64,000 nt of DNA from a virus: IMG/VR virus record IMGVR_UViG_3300028840_004170, positions 26,074 to 90,073 of that record; one strand, written 5' to 3'. The notes under the pieces are model-generated. The model had not been told where the DNA came from. It saw nothing but the letters and a program-made list of their open reading frames with translations, and ran no database searches. Below are positions 24,991 through 32,864 of this stretch, piece after piece (positions within the stretch are counted from its first letter, which is position 1; each line of letters begins with the position of its first letter). The position numbers were made by a program, and so were the translations under genes.

Positions 24991-25238
24991 TGTGGCCATT
25001 CAAGCCAAAAGAGATTGAAGATGATACCAAAGATGGGGAAGTCTCTGTTGAATTTGAATTTGATCTAGAAGAACTTTTTAAAGTTCCAGAAAGCGATGGA
25101 GAATCTCATAAGACTGTGACTACATTGATAAAATCACAGAGAGACCGATATCAAGACTTGAAATCTCAACTTCAAGATTTTAAAACTCAGGCCATTAACT
25201 TAATGGATGTTCCTGTGAAAGGTGGTAGCAATGAGTGA
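24990..25238 (+). CDS. Small acidic protein, 82 residues
   Basis: I do not recognise this protein. It is acidic at first (EVSVEFEFDLEELFKVPESD), with a helical C-terminal part (RDRYQDLKSQLQDFKTQ). The start overlaps the previous stop as TGATG, with AGGAGA upstream; the end overlaps the next gene by eight bases. It sits between two membrane coiled-coil proteins and probably works with them. Confidence 0.55.
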   Translation: MWPFKPKEIEDDTKDGEVSVEFEFDLEELFKVPESDGESHKTVTTLIKSQRDRYQDLKSQLQDFKTQAINLMDVPVKGGSNE

Positions 25239-25755
25239 ACCCACAATAAAGGATGTAGCAGACAAATTAGATAGAATCCTTGAATTGATTACTAAGTTAA
25301 TTGACCCAATGACTAAAACTTTGGATGAAGCTGAGAAAAGTACCAGAGAAATCAATAGATCTACTTTAAGTCGTTACATAGTTCTTGGTGGTATGGCTTT
25401 GACAGTCATCGTGATGTGTGGGGCTATGGGCTATGTCTTATGGGAAATGCGGGATGTAGTCAAAAAGCTAGAAGAGCAGCATCTGAAAGTGGGAGTCACT
25501 GAAGTACAGGTAGATACTCTTGTGGATCTTGCAAAGAAAAATGCTTCTACACCTGAAATCAGGAAGAAATTAGAGAAAATAACTAGAATTAAAGATGATC
25601 CTAGTCCTGAGCAGGTGAAGATGGTGATTAAAGCGGCATCTAGGAAGCCATCTTCTTCTATACAAATAAAAGTGGATAAAGATAAGAATCTTAGTAAGAA
25701 ACCGTTGGAAAAAGCAGCCTCATCAGAAAAAGAAGATGAGGATGACACGGATTGA
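25231..25755 (+). CDS. Membrane protein with flanking helical domains
   Basis: The 174-residue product has an N-terminal amphipathic helix (DKLDRILELITKLIDPMTK), one membrane segment (about 49-71, YIVLGGMALTVIVMCGAMGYVLW), and a long, charged C-terminal part rich in Lys and Glu ending in EDEDDTD. The layout recalls holin/anti-holin partners or tail-linked membrane proteins. AAAGGTGG lies five bases before ATG 25231. It forms a three-gene membrane cassette with the two genes before it. Confidence 0.6.
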   Translation: MSEPTIKDVADKLDRILELITKLIDPMTKTLDEAEKSTREINRSTLSRYIVLGGMALTVIVMCGAMGYVLWEMRDVVKKLEEQHLKVGVTEVQVDTLVDLAKKNASTPEIRKKLEKITRIKDDPSPEQVKMVIKAASRKPSSSIQIKVDKDKNLSKKPLEKAASSEKEDEDDTD

Positions 25756-25831
25756 TTTTATAGAGGATACAGAATAACGATTATCTTTTTATGATTACCT
25801 AGAATAGGTCATGATTTAAGAGGAGATGACA

Positions 25832-26401
25832 ATGCTAAGAGTTATTCATAGCCAATCTGAAGAAGGAACCATTATTCTCAGTGATATCGAGGATGGAGTT
25901 AGGTTCAATTCTAGACATATCCTTGATGCTTCAAAGAGGGCTTTATTGAAGCAACAGGTTCTGGTTCCATACGAGAATCCAGACGATGCAGCTCAACCTG
26001 GATTTGTTGACCTTCAAGAGACTGATAATGTGCTCTTGTCGGCTGACCATGGTTGCATCAAGGGTCTCCAGGACAATGGTTTAGCTACGGTGCAGATTTT
26101 CTCAGCCGCTGATCTGACTGCTCCTGCTATTACCACAGCCGATTTGGACAACCCTGGGGCTGGAGACCTTACTGTAACAGGTACTGATTTTCTGAGTATC
26201 CCACCAGATGTTTCCAAACTGGTTTTAACTGGCACTGGAGCCGTAGAATTGACTCAGGCTCAAGTAACTGGTGGTGGTGGTACTTGGTCAGATACTTCTA
26301 TCGTTGTCCCAGCAGCATTGGTTCCAGGCGTTGCTACGGGCACTACTTCAGCTACTGTAAGAGCTGATGGTCAGGATTCGAACACGGTGGCTTTATCATA
26401 A
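25832..26401 (+). CDS. Abundant virion protein with IPT/Ig-like domain
   Basis: The 189-residue product has a beta N-domain, then a C-terminal part in IPT/Ig style: DLTVTGTDFLSIPPDVSKLV (about 110-129) and WSDTSIVVPAALVPG (about 151-165). Codon use is biased towards C-ending and G-ending codons, as for the capsid genes, which suggests high expression. GAGGAG lies six bases before ATG 25832; the ATG at 25826 is too close. A decoration or tail-surface role is inferred. Confidence 0.55.
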   Translation: MLRVIHSQSEEGTIILSDIEDGVRFNSRHILDASKRALLKQQVLVPYENPDDAAQPGFVDLQETDNVLLSADHGCIKGLQDNGLATVQIFSAADLTAPAITTADLDNPGAGDLTVTGTDFLSIPPDVSKLVLTGTGAVELTQAQVTGGGGTWSDTSIVVPAALVPGVATGTTSATVRADGQDSNTVALS

Positions 26402-26412
26402 GATGATTTGGT

Positions 26413-26754
26413 ATGGACAAAGAATCAATAGGAGAATTTCTAGACCAACATCTGGTGAACTTTCGTGGCAACCAGTGGAGGCCACATTTTATTTTCCCTC
26501 AGAATTACTTGAAGTTTCTTCTGAAGGAAATGGAAGCTCATTTCAAGACTATAGATGGACTTGATATTGAGGGCATCACTTGGCAAGCTAAGTTTAGGAA
26601 GAAGAAACACGAGATGAAGGTATATTTAGATAAGGCAAAGAGGGCAAGATACTTTGACCATATCGATTTTATGGAAAATATGGACATGTTTTACAGGGAA
26701 GCAAGATCATTCATCGAAGCTCTCTGGAAACTTCGTTTGAAAAAGGAGATATAA
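26413..26754 (+). CDS. Hypothetical helical protein, 113 residues
   Basis: I do not recognise this protein. It is helical and basic (ITWQAKFRKKKHEMKVYLDKA), with many aromatic residues. It lies between two abundant-virion-type genes and ends directly before the next ribosome site (AAGGAG). It may be an assembly partner of its neighbours. Confidence 0.5.
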   Translation: MDKESIGEFLDQHLVNFRGNQWRPHFIFPQNYLKFLLKEMEAHFKTIDGLDIEGITWQAKFRKKKHEMKVYLDKAKRARYFDHIDFMENMDMFYREARSFIEALWKLRLKKEI

Positions 26755-26756
26755 AG

Positions 26757-27287
26757 ATGGCACGTATTGGAGTTATCAGAACAGATGTGGCACAAGTTCA
26801 CGTTAGCGATCTTGAGCCAGTTTCCCAGTGGGCTCCCTCAGTAGAACCTTTGGGTCAGGAAAGAGCCATTGCCAGGCCAGTTCCAGGTACTGCTAGCAAT
26901 TCTCATCAGAGTGTTGAAGAGATCCTAGCCGCAGATTCCAATGGGTTGACTGCTGCTGAAATCACTGCTACAGCTCCCCTTATCATTGCTAGGGGTCTTC
27001 CCAGTGGTGGCCCTATCAATGTCAGCAAAACCAATCTTGACTTTGACTATTCAGGCATTGACGCTGCTGCATTCGATTTTGCAGGTGCTAATATGGATGC
27101 TGACACAGCAACAGCTTTGGCTGAAGAGCTTGCTCCATCTTTTGTTGAAACCGGTGTGTTCCTTCTTTCTTTTGACCATGGTGTGATTCATGGTTATAGG
27201 GACAGTGGTTTCGAGTATGGTGGTACTGCTGGTGCAGCCGTTGGTGTCGTTGATGACGATGGATCTACTGCATTTTCATTACCATAA
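26757..27287 (+). CDS. Abundant virion-type protein, 176 residues
   Basis: The product starts MARIGVIRTDVAQVHVSDLE. It is rich in Ala, Asp and Ser and beta-rich toward the end (FLLSFDHGVIHGYRDSG). The phrase LSFDHGVIHGYRD resembles LSADHGCIKGLQD in the 25832-26401 product, so the two are probably distant paralogues. Its codon bias also suggests high expression. AAGGAG lies eight bases upstream and a hairpin follows. Confidence 0.55.
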   Translation: MARIGVIRTDVAQVHVSDLEPVSQWAPSVEPLGQERAIARPVPGTASNSHQSVEEILAADSNGLTAAEITATAPLIIARGLPSGGPINVSKTNLDFDYSGIDAAAFDFAGANMDADTATALAEELAPSFVETGVFLLSFDHGVIHGYRDSGFEYGGTAGAAVGVVDDDGSTAFSLP

Positions 27288-27302
27288 TAGGTAATTTGTA
27301 GT

Positions 27303-27324
27303 TTGGTGTTGTTTACAGCACCAA
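27303..27324 (+). terminator. Hairpin after the abundant-virion gene pair
   Basis: TTGGTGTTG (27303-27311) pairs with CAGCACCAA (27316-27324), one pair being G-U, around a TTTA loop. There is no T-run, so it may be a stability hairpin and not a true terminator. Confidence 0.45.
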
Positions 27325-27359
27325 TGTAATGTAACGATCTGTTAGCTTATGGTAATGTG

Positions 27360-27611
27360 ATGAATCATGACAAATCCTCAAATACCCGTGCGGTAAGTGA
27401 TATATATTTTGCTGCTTTTCTTAGGACATGTGGGTGTATGTTGGAACGTCATGAGAGAAGGGGTAATAGAACCTTGTTTATTTTTGAGGAATCACCTCGA
27501 TTAGAGGAACTCAAATTGGCTTACTACAATAAGTCAGACGGAACAAAGGTCATTCCATTAGATTTTGCTAACAGCGTAAAGGACCTTAAATCCCTATGTT
27601 ATATGAGTTGA
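27360..27611 (+). CDS. DUF5659-like small protein
   Basis: The 83-residue product has the DUF5659 pattern: a start SDIYFAAFLRTCGCMLERHE, a central RTLFIFEESPRLEELKLAYY, and an end VIPLDFANSVKDLKSLCY. These small proteins are common in phages and of unknown role. The start at ATG 27360 follows an in-frame GTG at 27357; no strong ribosome site is visible. Confidence 0.6.
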   Translation: MNHDKSSNTRAVSDIYFAAFLRTCGCMLERHERRGNRTLFIFEESPRLEELKLAYYNKSDGTKVIPLDFANSVKDLKSLCYMS

Positions 27612-27614
27612 TGA

Positions 27615-28007
27615 ATGTCATATGCTGTGAGGGGAAAGCGTCGTACCTTCTATGTCCTGTTTCTTAGAGAGGAAACAGGAGATCCTTTTGATCCCACCAA
27701 TCCAGTTATAGAAATATTCCATTACGATGACCTAGATGGAGCTACTGGAACCAATAAGATAGTAGATGTGCCAGCAACTGCTTTGATTTCAGATCCTGAA
27801 GTTGGTCATTTTCATTTTGTATGGGCTGTCCCCTATACCAAACCTTTAAGGCAAGTACATTATGCCCTATCAACAGGGGATGATCCTATTACGGGACGTA
27901 CCGGACATTGCGAGGAAATTTTCTCTATAATTGATGATACAGACCCCTCTTCTACACCATCTCCTTGTGGGGGTGGAGGGATGACTTGTTCTTTCGTCAA
28001 AAATTGA
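27615..28007 (+). CDS. Hypothetical virion-accessory protein, 130 residues
   Basis: The product is a beta sandwich by pattern: RTFYVLFLREETGDPFDP, VIEIFHYDDLDG, GHFHFVWAVPYTKPLRQVHY. It is of the kind seen in phage Ig-like accessory domains. The end has a CGGGGMTC pair. The next gene's N-terminal part shows the same style (GEYYAAFQIPFD), so both may share one domain type. Confidence 0.55.
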   Translation: MSYAVRGKRRTFYVLFLREETGDPFDPTNPVIEIFHYDDLDGATGTNKIVDVPATALISDPEVGHFHFVWAVPYTKPLRQVHYALSTGDDPITGRTGHCEEIFSIIDDTDPSSTPSPCGGGGMTCSFVKN

Positions 28008-28062
28008 TTCCCACTTGTCTTTTTATTTCTATAAGTAGTAGAATAGTTTTGCGAGGTTCACT

Positions 28063-28953
28063 ATGAGTGTAGCTTTTGTAAGAGGTCAAACTCTTGGTAG
28101 AGATGACCTAAATATCTATCTTCGTAATTCAGCCGGATTACCAGCTAATGCGGCTGTGATTACGTATGCTATCTATGATTATACGACAGGGGTTGAAGTT
28201 CTTATTGGTGATGCCGATAGAGTACCTGTTAATCCTGCTGTTGGGGAATACTACGCAGCATTTCAAATACCATTTGATGCTAATATTGGTGATTTCCGTA
28301 TCAGATGGACTTTCAAAGAAACTTTCTCATCAGCTCCTGTTCAGTGTGTTCAAGAGTTCAATGTTGTAGAAGGGGGCCTAGCAGCACAGACATTAAGCTA
28401 TGGTGCAGTTATGGATGATCTGATAGATCGTCTTAGAATCTATTTGAGAGATAATAATCCTGATCGTAACTATCATTTCCGACCTCCTACAGGTGAAGGT
28501 ATCATCAATAGTTACAACAGAGTTTTTGGGTATATTTGGGAAAATCTAGAGTTAAATGAGTATATTGAAGGTAGTGCAAACCTTATTATGATGTATCCTC
28601 CCAGGACTGTATATAATAATGTTTCTGGCATGCTGCAAAGTCGTCCTGAATGGAGAACTTTGACTTTGACTGGGGCTATGATTCTTGCCCTTCAAGCATT
28701 GATGATCAACTGGATAGAGGAAGAATTCGACTACTCGATTGGTGGTATTTCTCTTAGCATTGAGAAATCCAGCAAATATGAAGCTGCTAAGCGAAATGCT
28801 GAAGAGCAATTTGATAAATATGTTGAGGCTGCAAAACGTGGTGTGAAAATTACAAAGGGACTACAACAGCCTAAATATGGTGTTGGTATTCGTAGTTCTT
28901 TTGGGCCTCATGTTGGTAGAGGGGTTCTGACCCCTAGAAAATTTATAGGATGA
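28063..28953 (+). CDS. Neck/connector-like protein with Ig-like N-domain
   Basis: The 296-residue product has an Ig-like N-domain (about 1-105; PVNPAVGEYYAAFQIPFDAN), then a helical domain. The helical part includes MDDLIDRLRIYLRDNNPDRN (about 119-138) and ALQALMINWIEEEFDY (about 209-224), an arrangement often seen in head-tail connector adaptors of large phages. GAGG lies before ATG 28063. It leads a run of tightly spaced genes reaching to 31406. Confidence 0.55.
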   Translation: MSVAFVRGQTLGRDDLNIYLRNSAGLPANAAVITYAIYDYTTGVEVLIGDADRVPVNPAVGEYYAAFQIPFDANIGDFRIRWTFKETFSSAPVQCVQEFNVVEGGLAAQTLSYGAVMDDLIDRLRIYLRDNNPDRNYHFRPPTGEGIINSYNRVFGYIWENLELNEYIEGSANLIMMYPPRTVYNNVSGMLQSRPEWRTLTLTGAMILALQALMINWIEEEFDYSIGGISLSIEKSSKYEAAKRNAEEQFDKYVEAAKRGVKITKGLQQPKYGVGIRSSFGPHVGRGVLTPRKFIG

Positions 28954-28956
28954 TAC

Positions 28957-30234
28957 ATGGCATTTCCAGAAGCCCCACATAATTTGAATGTGGTATCACC
29001 ATATATCCCAAATGCATTGGATCTTAGATGGGATAATCCTGGTATTCTACCAGGGAATTCTCAGTTCAAGGTGCTTGGAGTCAATATTTATCGAGCCTTT
29101 GACAGTGAATTTGGTCCATTTCGTAAACTCAATGAAATACCTATTGGAGCTACGTTTTATCGTGATCAGGTACAGTTGAAAGTTGAGATTGATGAAGATG
29201 TATCAGATAATTACATCTCTAAAGGTACTCGTGAAGATGATAAATGGATATTCAGGGTGAAACGATACCCTATCATGAAACCAGCTACTGATACTAATTT
29301 GAAAATAGCTGATCATGCCAAAGATGTTACAGTAAAGATTGATGGTGTAGAAGTAGTACCATTTAAAGTGAAGGGGGATCTTGGTATTGTAGAGTTGGTG
29401 AATGGGCCTATTTTCAATCCGACTACTCAACGATTAGAACCACCAGTGCTCCCAACAGACAGTTCAGTAACGACTTGTACGTATAGATATCTATCCAATT
29501 CTTTATCTACAGCTATGAGTCAGAGGATTTTTTATCGTATCACAACGGTAGTAGAGGGCACAGGTTCAGGTGATGATGGGTACATTGAAACTCCAATGGA
29601 GAATACGTATCCTGTTTCAGCTCATGAAATTGAGAAGTTGGATTATATTTGGACAGAAGCTATTAGACGTAATCGATGGATACTAGAGCAGGGTGGGGAA
29701 AGAGTTAAAGTGTTCTTAAAACGTCACATAGGAATTCAATGTCCTTGCTGGAGATCGCATAAGAACCAGCCCAAGAGTGATTGTAAGAGATGTTTTGGAT
29801 CTGGTGTTTTGGGTGGGTATGACGGTCCTTATGATATGATTATAGCTCCAGATGAATCTTCAAAGAAAAAAGCTCAATCAGATATGGGTCGAAAGTTAGA
29901 GCATAGTTGGGAGGCATGGACAGGTCCTAGCCCTCTCCTTTCTCATCGTGATTTTATTGTACGTCAGAATGGTGACCGATATACTATTGGAGCACCTTCA
30001 ATCCCTTCAGCAAGAGGTTCTATACTACAACAACATTTTACAATGAACTACATTGATTCAGGAGATATTAGGTATTATGTCCCAGTCACTGGTACAGCAT
30101 CTCTTGTATTCCCAGAGACTCGACTTCAAAGTGATGGGTCTAATGTGTATCCTCAGATTACTGAGAAATCCACTATTCCAGATGAAAGGGAACAACGAGG
30201 TCGTACCGTAGTTTGGGAAAATATTACCTACTAG
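28957..30234 (+). CDS. Neck/tail-joining-like protein with FN3-type domain and zinc ribbon
   Basis: The 425-residue product begins with an FN3-like domain (APHNLNVVSPYIPNALDLRW). A beta module follows (VTVKIDGVEVVPFKVKGDLG ... VTTCTYRYLSN) of the type also found in the sheath. Next is a zinc ribbon with C262, C264, C276 and C279 (CPCW ... DCKRCFGSG), and then a beta domain. This combination is known from neck or adaptor proteins of large phages. The start follows the previous stop by four bases. Confidence 0.6.
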   Translation: MAFPEAPHNLNVVSPYIPNALDLRWDNPGILPGNSQFKVLGVNIYRAFDSEFGPFRKLNEIPIGATFYRDQVQLKVEIDEDVSDNYISKGTREDDKWIFRVKRYPIMKPATDTNLKIADHAKDVTVKIDGVEVVPFKVKGDLGIVELVNGPIFNPTTQRLEPPVLPTDSSVTTCTYRYLSNSLSTAMSQRIFYRITTVVEGTGSGDDGYIETPMENTYPVSAHEIEKLDYIWTEAIRRNRWILEQGGERVKVFLKRHIGIQCPCWRSHKNQPKSDCKRCFGSGVLGGYDGPYDMIIAPDESSKKKAQSDMGRKLEHSWEAWTGPSPLLSHRDFIVRQNGDRYTIGAPSIPSARGSILQQHFTMNYIDSGDIRYYVPVTGTASLVFPETRLQSDGSNVYPQITEKSTIPDEREQRGRTVVWENITY

Positions 30235-30241
30235 AATGTAA

Positions 30242-30751
30242 ATGAAATTTAGAATTCAACCAAATATTTTCACACCTGATCCGAAAGAACCAAAATTAAA
30301 CCGTTTCTTTTTGGACCGTTTAGCACGAGATATGGTGAGGATTCTGAAGACAGAAATCAAAAAAGAATCCTTCAAAGCTCCAGCAACGGATTTAATTCGT
30401 TCTTGGAAATACTCTGTTAAGGGGCAAGACATAGTAATATGGTCTGACCATCCAGCTTTGACAGGGGAGAAAGTTGAAGAAGAGGTAGAAGAAGAAAAGT
30501 TGGATCTTGATAATATTGACCTGCCTGATGATCCAAGAGAGGCTATGAAAGTATTACGTGCAATACCAAATGTAGCTGTGATACAAGATGATGGTAAGAT
30601 TGAAGTGAGGAAAGTGACAGCAAAAAAGATGGGGGATGAATGGGTATTCCCACCTCATAAAAGAACTGCATTTTTGGAACGAGCTAAAAGGTCAATTATG
30701 AAAATGATACGTAACAGGATTCAATCTAAGATACGAGAAGCAATAGGGTGA
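30242..30751 (+). CDS. Tail-completion-like protein (HK97 gp10-type guess)
   Basis: The 169-residue product is mixed alpha/beta: a helical start (FFLDRLARDMVRILKTEIKK), a strand pair around SWKYSVKGQDIVIWSDHP, and a C-terminal basic helix (FLERAKRSIMKMIRNRIQSK). This helix/strand/helix order resembles head-tail joining and tail-completion proteins of the gp10 type. The acidic central insert (EEEVEEEKLDLDNIDLPDD) is unusual. Context between neck-like genes supports the guess. Confidence 0.5.
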   Translation: MKFRIQPNIFTPDPKEPKLNRFFLDRLARDMVRILKTEIKKESFKAPATDLIRSWKYSVKGQDIVIWSDHPALTGEKVEEEVEEEKLDLDNIDLPDDPREAMKVLRAIPNVAVIQDDGKIEVRKVTAKKMGDEWVFPPHKRTAFLERAKRSIMKMIRNRIQSKIREAIG

Positions 30752-30755
30752 TGTT

Positions 30756-31406
30756 ATGGCAAAGATAGACTTAGACCGTGACCTTGTAGTCATAGGGAAC
30801 ATTGTGGGAGACCATAGAATAGATGATTTGGGAGTGACTGTGGGATATGATGAAGCGGTGCGTCTCACAGCAAAACAAGTATCAAAATCAAAAGATTTGT
30901 TCAGAGACATTAAAGATAAGAAACTTAGAGTAGATCGTAGGTTGTATGCTTCTTCAACAAAAGTTCCTGAGAAACCTGTGAAACCAAAAGAAGAATCATT
31001 ACCATCTTTGCCTAAGCCTGTAGCTAAGAGAGTAACTCAAAACACAAGCTCTCCAGATCTTGAAGCTGTGAAATTTTTGGCTGCTGGGAATGCTAGGACT
31101 TTGGAGAATCTTACCCAGCTCTTAGGTGAGGTTGTATCAGAACTGAAAGATATGAAGAGTTCAGTAGGGAATGGTGTTGATAAAGATACTCTTCGTGAAT
31201 TGTTACGAAGCATACAGATCCAATCAGGATCTGGGCAGGATATAATAGATACAGAAGCACCTCGATATATACCTTCAGACCTTTTAGGTGCTGAAAATGT
31301 AGTTTCTACAAAGGTCGATGTCAAATCAGAGAAGAAGAAGACTGGTAAGCTAGATAGCAATTTGAAGGCTTTGAAGGAACTAAGGGCTAAAAAAGAGAAT
31401 GGTTAA
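30756..31406 (+). CDS. Hypothetical neck-region protein, 216 residues
   Basis: I do not recognise this protein. It has a beta N-domain (MAKIDLDRDLVVIGNIVGDH), a Lys/Pro-rich linker (VPEKPVKPKEESLPSLPKPV), a helical middle, and a Lys-rich C-terminus. AGGG lies before ATG 30756. It closes the neck group before the noncoding gap ahead of the actin-like gene. Confidence 0.5.
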   Translation: MAKIDLDRDLVVIGNIVGDHRIDDLGVTVGYDEAVRLTAKQVSKSKDLFRDIKDKKLRVDRRLYASSTKVPEKPVKPKEESLPSLPKPVAKRVTQNTSSPDLEAVKFLAAGNARTLENLTQLLGEVVSELKDMKSSVGNGVDKDTLRELLRSIQIQSGSGQDIIDTEAPRYIPSDLLGAENVVSTKVDVKSEKKKTGKLDSNLKALKELRAKKENG

Positions 31407-31596
31407 TCTTTTTATATATATCTGAATGTGATGGGCTTTCAGGGATGATGTTGCTCAAACTCTAGAATCTATAAGATTCTATGTTTATTATGTGGCAAAT
31501 ATTTACTAGACGGAGCCGATCATAAGATGTTATATATAGACCTTGGGAGAAGGTCGCAATTTATGTTATGTAGCTAACGTCAAAGGAGAACACGAG
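31407..31596 (+). promoter_or_regulatory. Leader region of the actin-like gene with two hairpins
   Basis: This 190-base gap is among the longest in the structural arm. It holds TAGAATCT/AGATTCTA (31463-31481) and GACCTT/AAGGTC, the latter near 31538-31554, plus several ATGTT and TATATA elements. I see no clear tandem iterons, so a centromere-like site is unproven. It likely carries a promoter or 5' control region for the actin-like gene. Confidence 0.4.
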
Positions 31597-32589
31597 ATGA
31601 GTAACTCAGGAGTTGGTCTAGATATAGGGACCATGAACATCATTTCTGCTCGTAAGAATGACGAGGATGAACTAGTAGTCAAGAGGCTTAGAGATGCTTT
31701 TTTGGATCTTGAGCCTGATGCTAAGAAGATGCTCAAGCTTTCTGGAGTGAGTTATATAGAATACAAGGATAAGATTGTTATTGTTGGGGATACAGCTTTA
31801 CATACTGCAAATATCTTCAAAAGAGATGCTCGTAGACCTCTATCAAAGGGTATCATTTCACCAGAAGAGGTTGATGCTGTTGAAATTTTGTCCATCATCA
31901 TTAAGCAGGTGCTTGGTAAACCATCTGTTAAGAATGAGATTTGTTACTTCTCTGTGCCAGCCGAACCAATTGATGATGTTTCAAAAGATGTAATCTACCA
32001 TACCGATGTATTCAAGAGAATTCTTAAAGAACTAGGGTATGAGCCTCAAGAATCAAATGAAGCCCTTTCAGTGATTTTGTCTGAATGTGCTCAGGAGAAT
32101 TTTTCGGGTATTGCCTTGAGTTTTGGTAGTGGTATGGTCAATGTTGCTATGGCCTATCATAGCATGCTTTCGTTGGCATTTTCTATGTCTCGTGCTGGAG
32201 ATTGGATTGATACTCAGGCAGGGAAAGCTCTAGGTCAAACTTCTTCTAGGATGTGTACCATCAAGGAAAAAGGTATTGATCTGAAAAACCCTAAAGATCG
32301 TAATGAAGAGGCAATAACCATTTATTATAAATCCTTGATTGAGGATGCTGTTAAGTATCTGGTGAAGAAGGTTGGTGAAATGGGAGAGTTGGATTTCCCA
32401 GAACCAATCCCTATTGTGTTGGCAGGTGGTACCTCGAAGATAGGCGGTTTTTTGGACGTGTTCAAAGAGATATTTGAACCCTATAAGGTCAAAATGAAAG
32501 TGGAAATCAGTGAAGTCCGAATGGCTGTGAATGTATTAACAAGTGTTTCAGAAGGGCTTCTATTACAAGCTCTTCAAGAATATGAATAA
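31597..32589 (+). CDS. Actin-like ATPase (MreB/ParM/FtsA superfamily)
   Basis: The 330-residue product has the actin-fold landmarks in order. They are phosphate-1 VGLDIGTMN (6-14), a connect-type segment CYFSVPAEPID (116-126), a phosphate-2-like IALSFGSGMVNVAM (172-185), GDWIDTQAGKALG (201-213), and an adenosine motif IVLAGGTSKIGGF (273-285). The usual Asp of phosphate-2 is Ser (S175), so hydrolysis may differ. Family members polymerise into filaments that move DNA or organise the cell. AAAGGAGA lies seven bases before ATG 31597; an upstream in-frame start at 31543 lacks support. A small HeH/SAP-type gene follows at 12 bases. Confidence 0.8.
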   Translation: MSNSGVGLDIGTMNIISARKNDEDELVVKRLRDAFLDLEPDAKKMLKLSGVSYIEYKDKIVIVGDTALHTANIFKRDARRPLSKGIISPEEVDAVEILSIIIKQVLGKPSVKNEICYFSVPAEPIDDVSKDVIYHTDVFKRILKELGYEPQESNEALSVILSECAQENFSGIALSFGSGMVNVAMAYHSMLSLAFSMSRAGDWIDTQAGKALGQTSSRMCTIKEKGIDLKNPKDRNEEAITIYYKSLIEDAVKYLVKKVGEMGELDFPEPIPIVLAGGTSKIGGFLDVFKEIFEPYKVKMKVEISEVRMAVNVLTSVSEGLLLQALQEYE

Positions 32590-32600
32590 GGAGGATAGAT

Positions 32601-32864
32601 ATGGCACGTCGTTACAAAGGTATACTGTTTCCTGACACTTCTTTTGAGACTCCAGAGCATGGTATCCCAGGACAAGAAGGTAAGGCAAAGAAGAAGGCAA
32701 AGAAGCCTGCGGCAAAGCCTATTGAAGAAACCGAAACTCTCAGCTCTTCTGATTTGAGCAAGATGAAGAAAGCTCAGGTAGAAGAAGAAGCAGAGAAGTT
32801 AGGGATTGACATAACTGATAAGACCAAAAAAGAATTGGTTGAAGAAATCTTGAATACCCAATAA
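32601..32864 (+). CDS. Small HeH/SAP-type protein
   Basis: The 87-residue product has a basic Lys/Ala linker (AKKKAKKPAAKP, about 29-40) and a C-terminal helix-extension-helix: LSKMKKAQVEEEAEKLGI (about 52-69), then DKTKKELVEEILNTQ (to the end). This matches the HeH/LEM or SAP-like fold, which binds DNA or RNA. GGAGG lies before the ATG. Its position right after the actin-like gene raises the idea of a filament adaptor; a neck-related role is equally possible because such small proteins are common in phage head-tail clusters. Confidence 0.6.
   Translation: MARRYKGILFPDTSFETPEHGIPGQEGKAKKKAKKPAAKPIEETETLSSSDLSKMKKAQVEEEAEKLGIDITDKTKKELVEEILNTQ

Noticed and set aside
26366-26392. T-loop-like GTTCGAATCC on the minus strand, as in a tRNA
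   Set aside because: The flanking bases cannot form a T-stem, no acceptor, D or anticodon arm fits, and it lies inside a coding gene.
31543-31596. N-terminal extension of the actin-like protein from an upstream start
   Set aside because: The extension has no ribosome site and would place residues before the phosphate-1 strand that normally starts the fold; ATG 31597 has AAAGGAGA.
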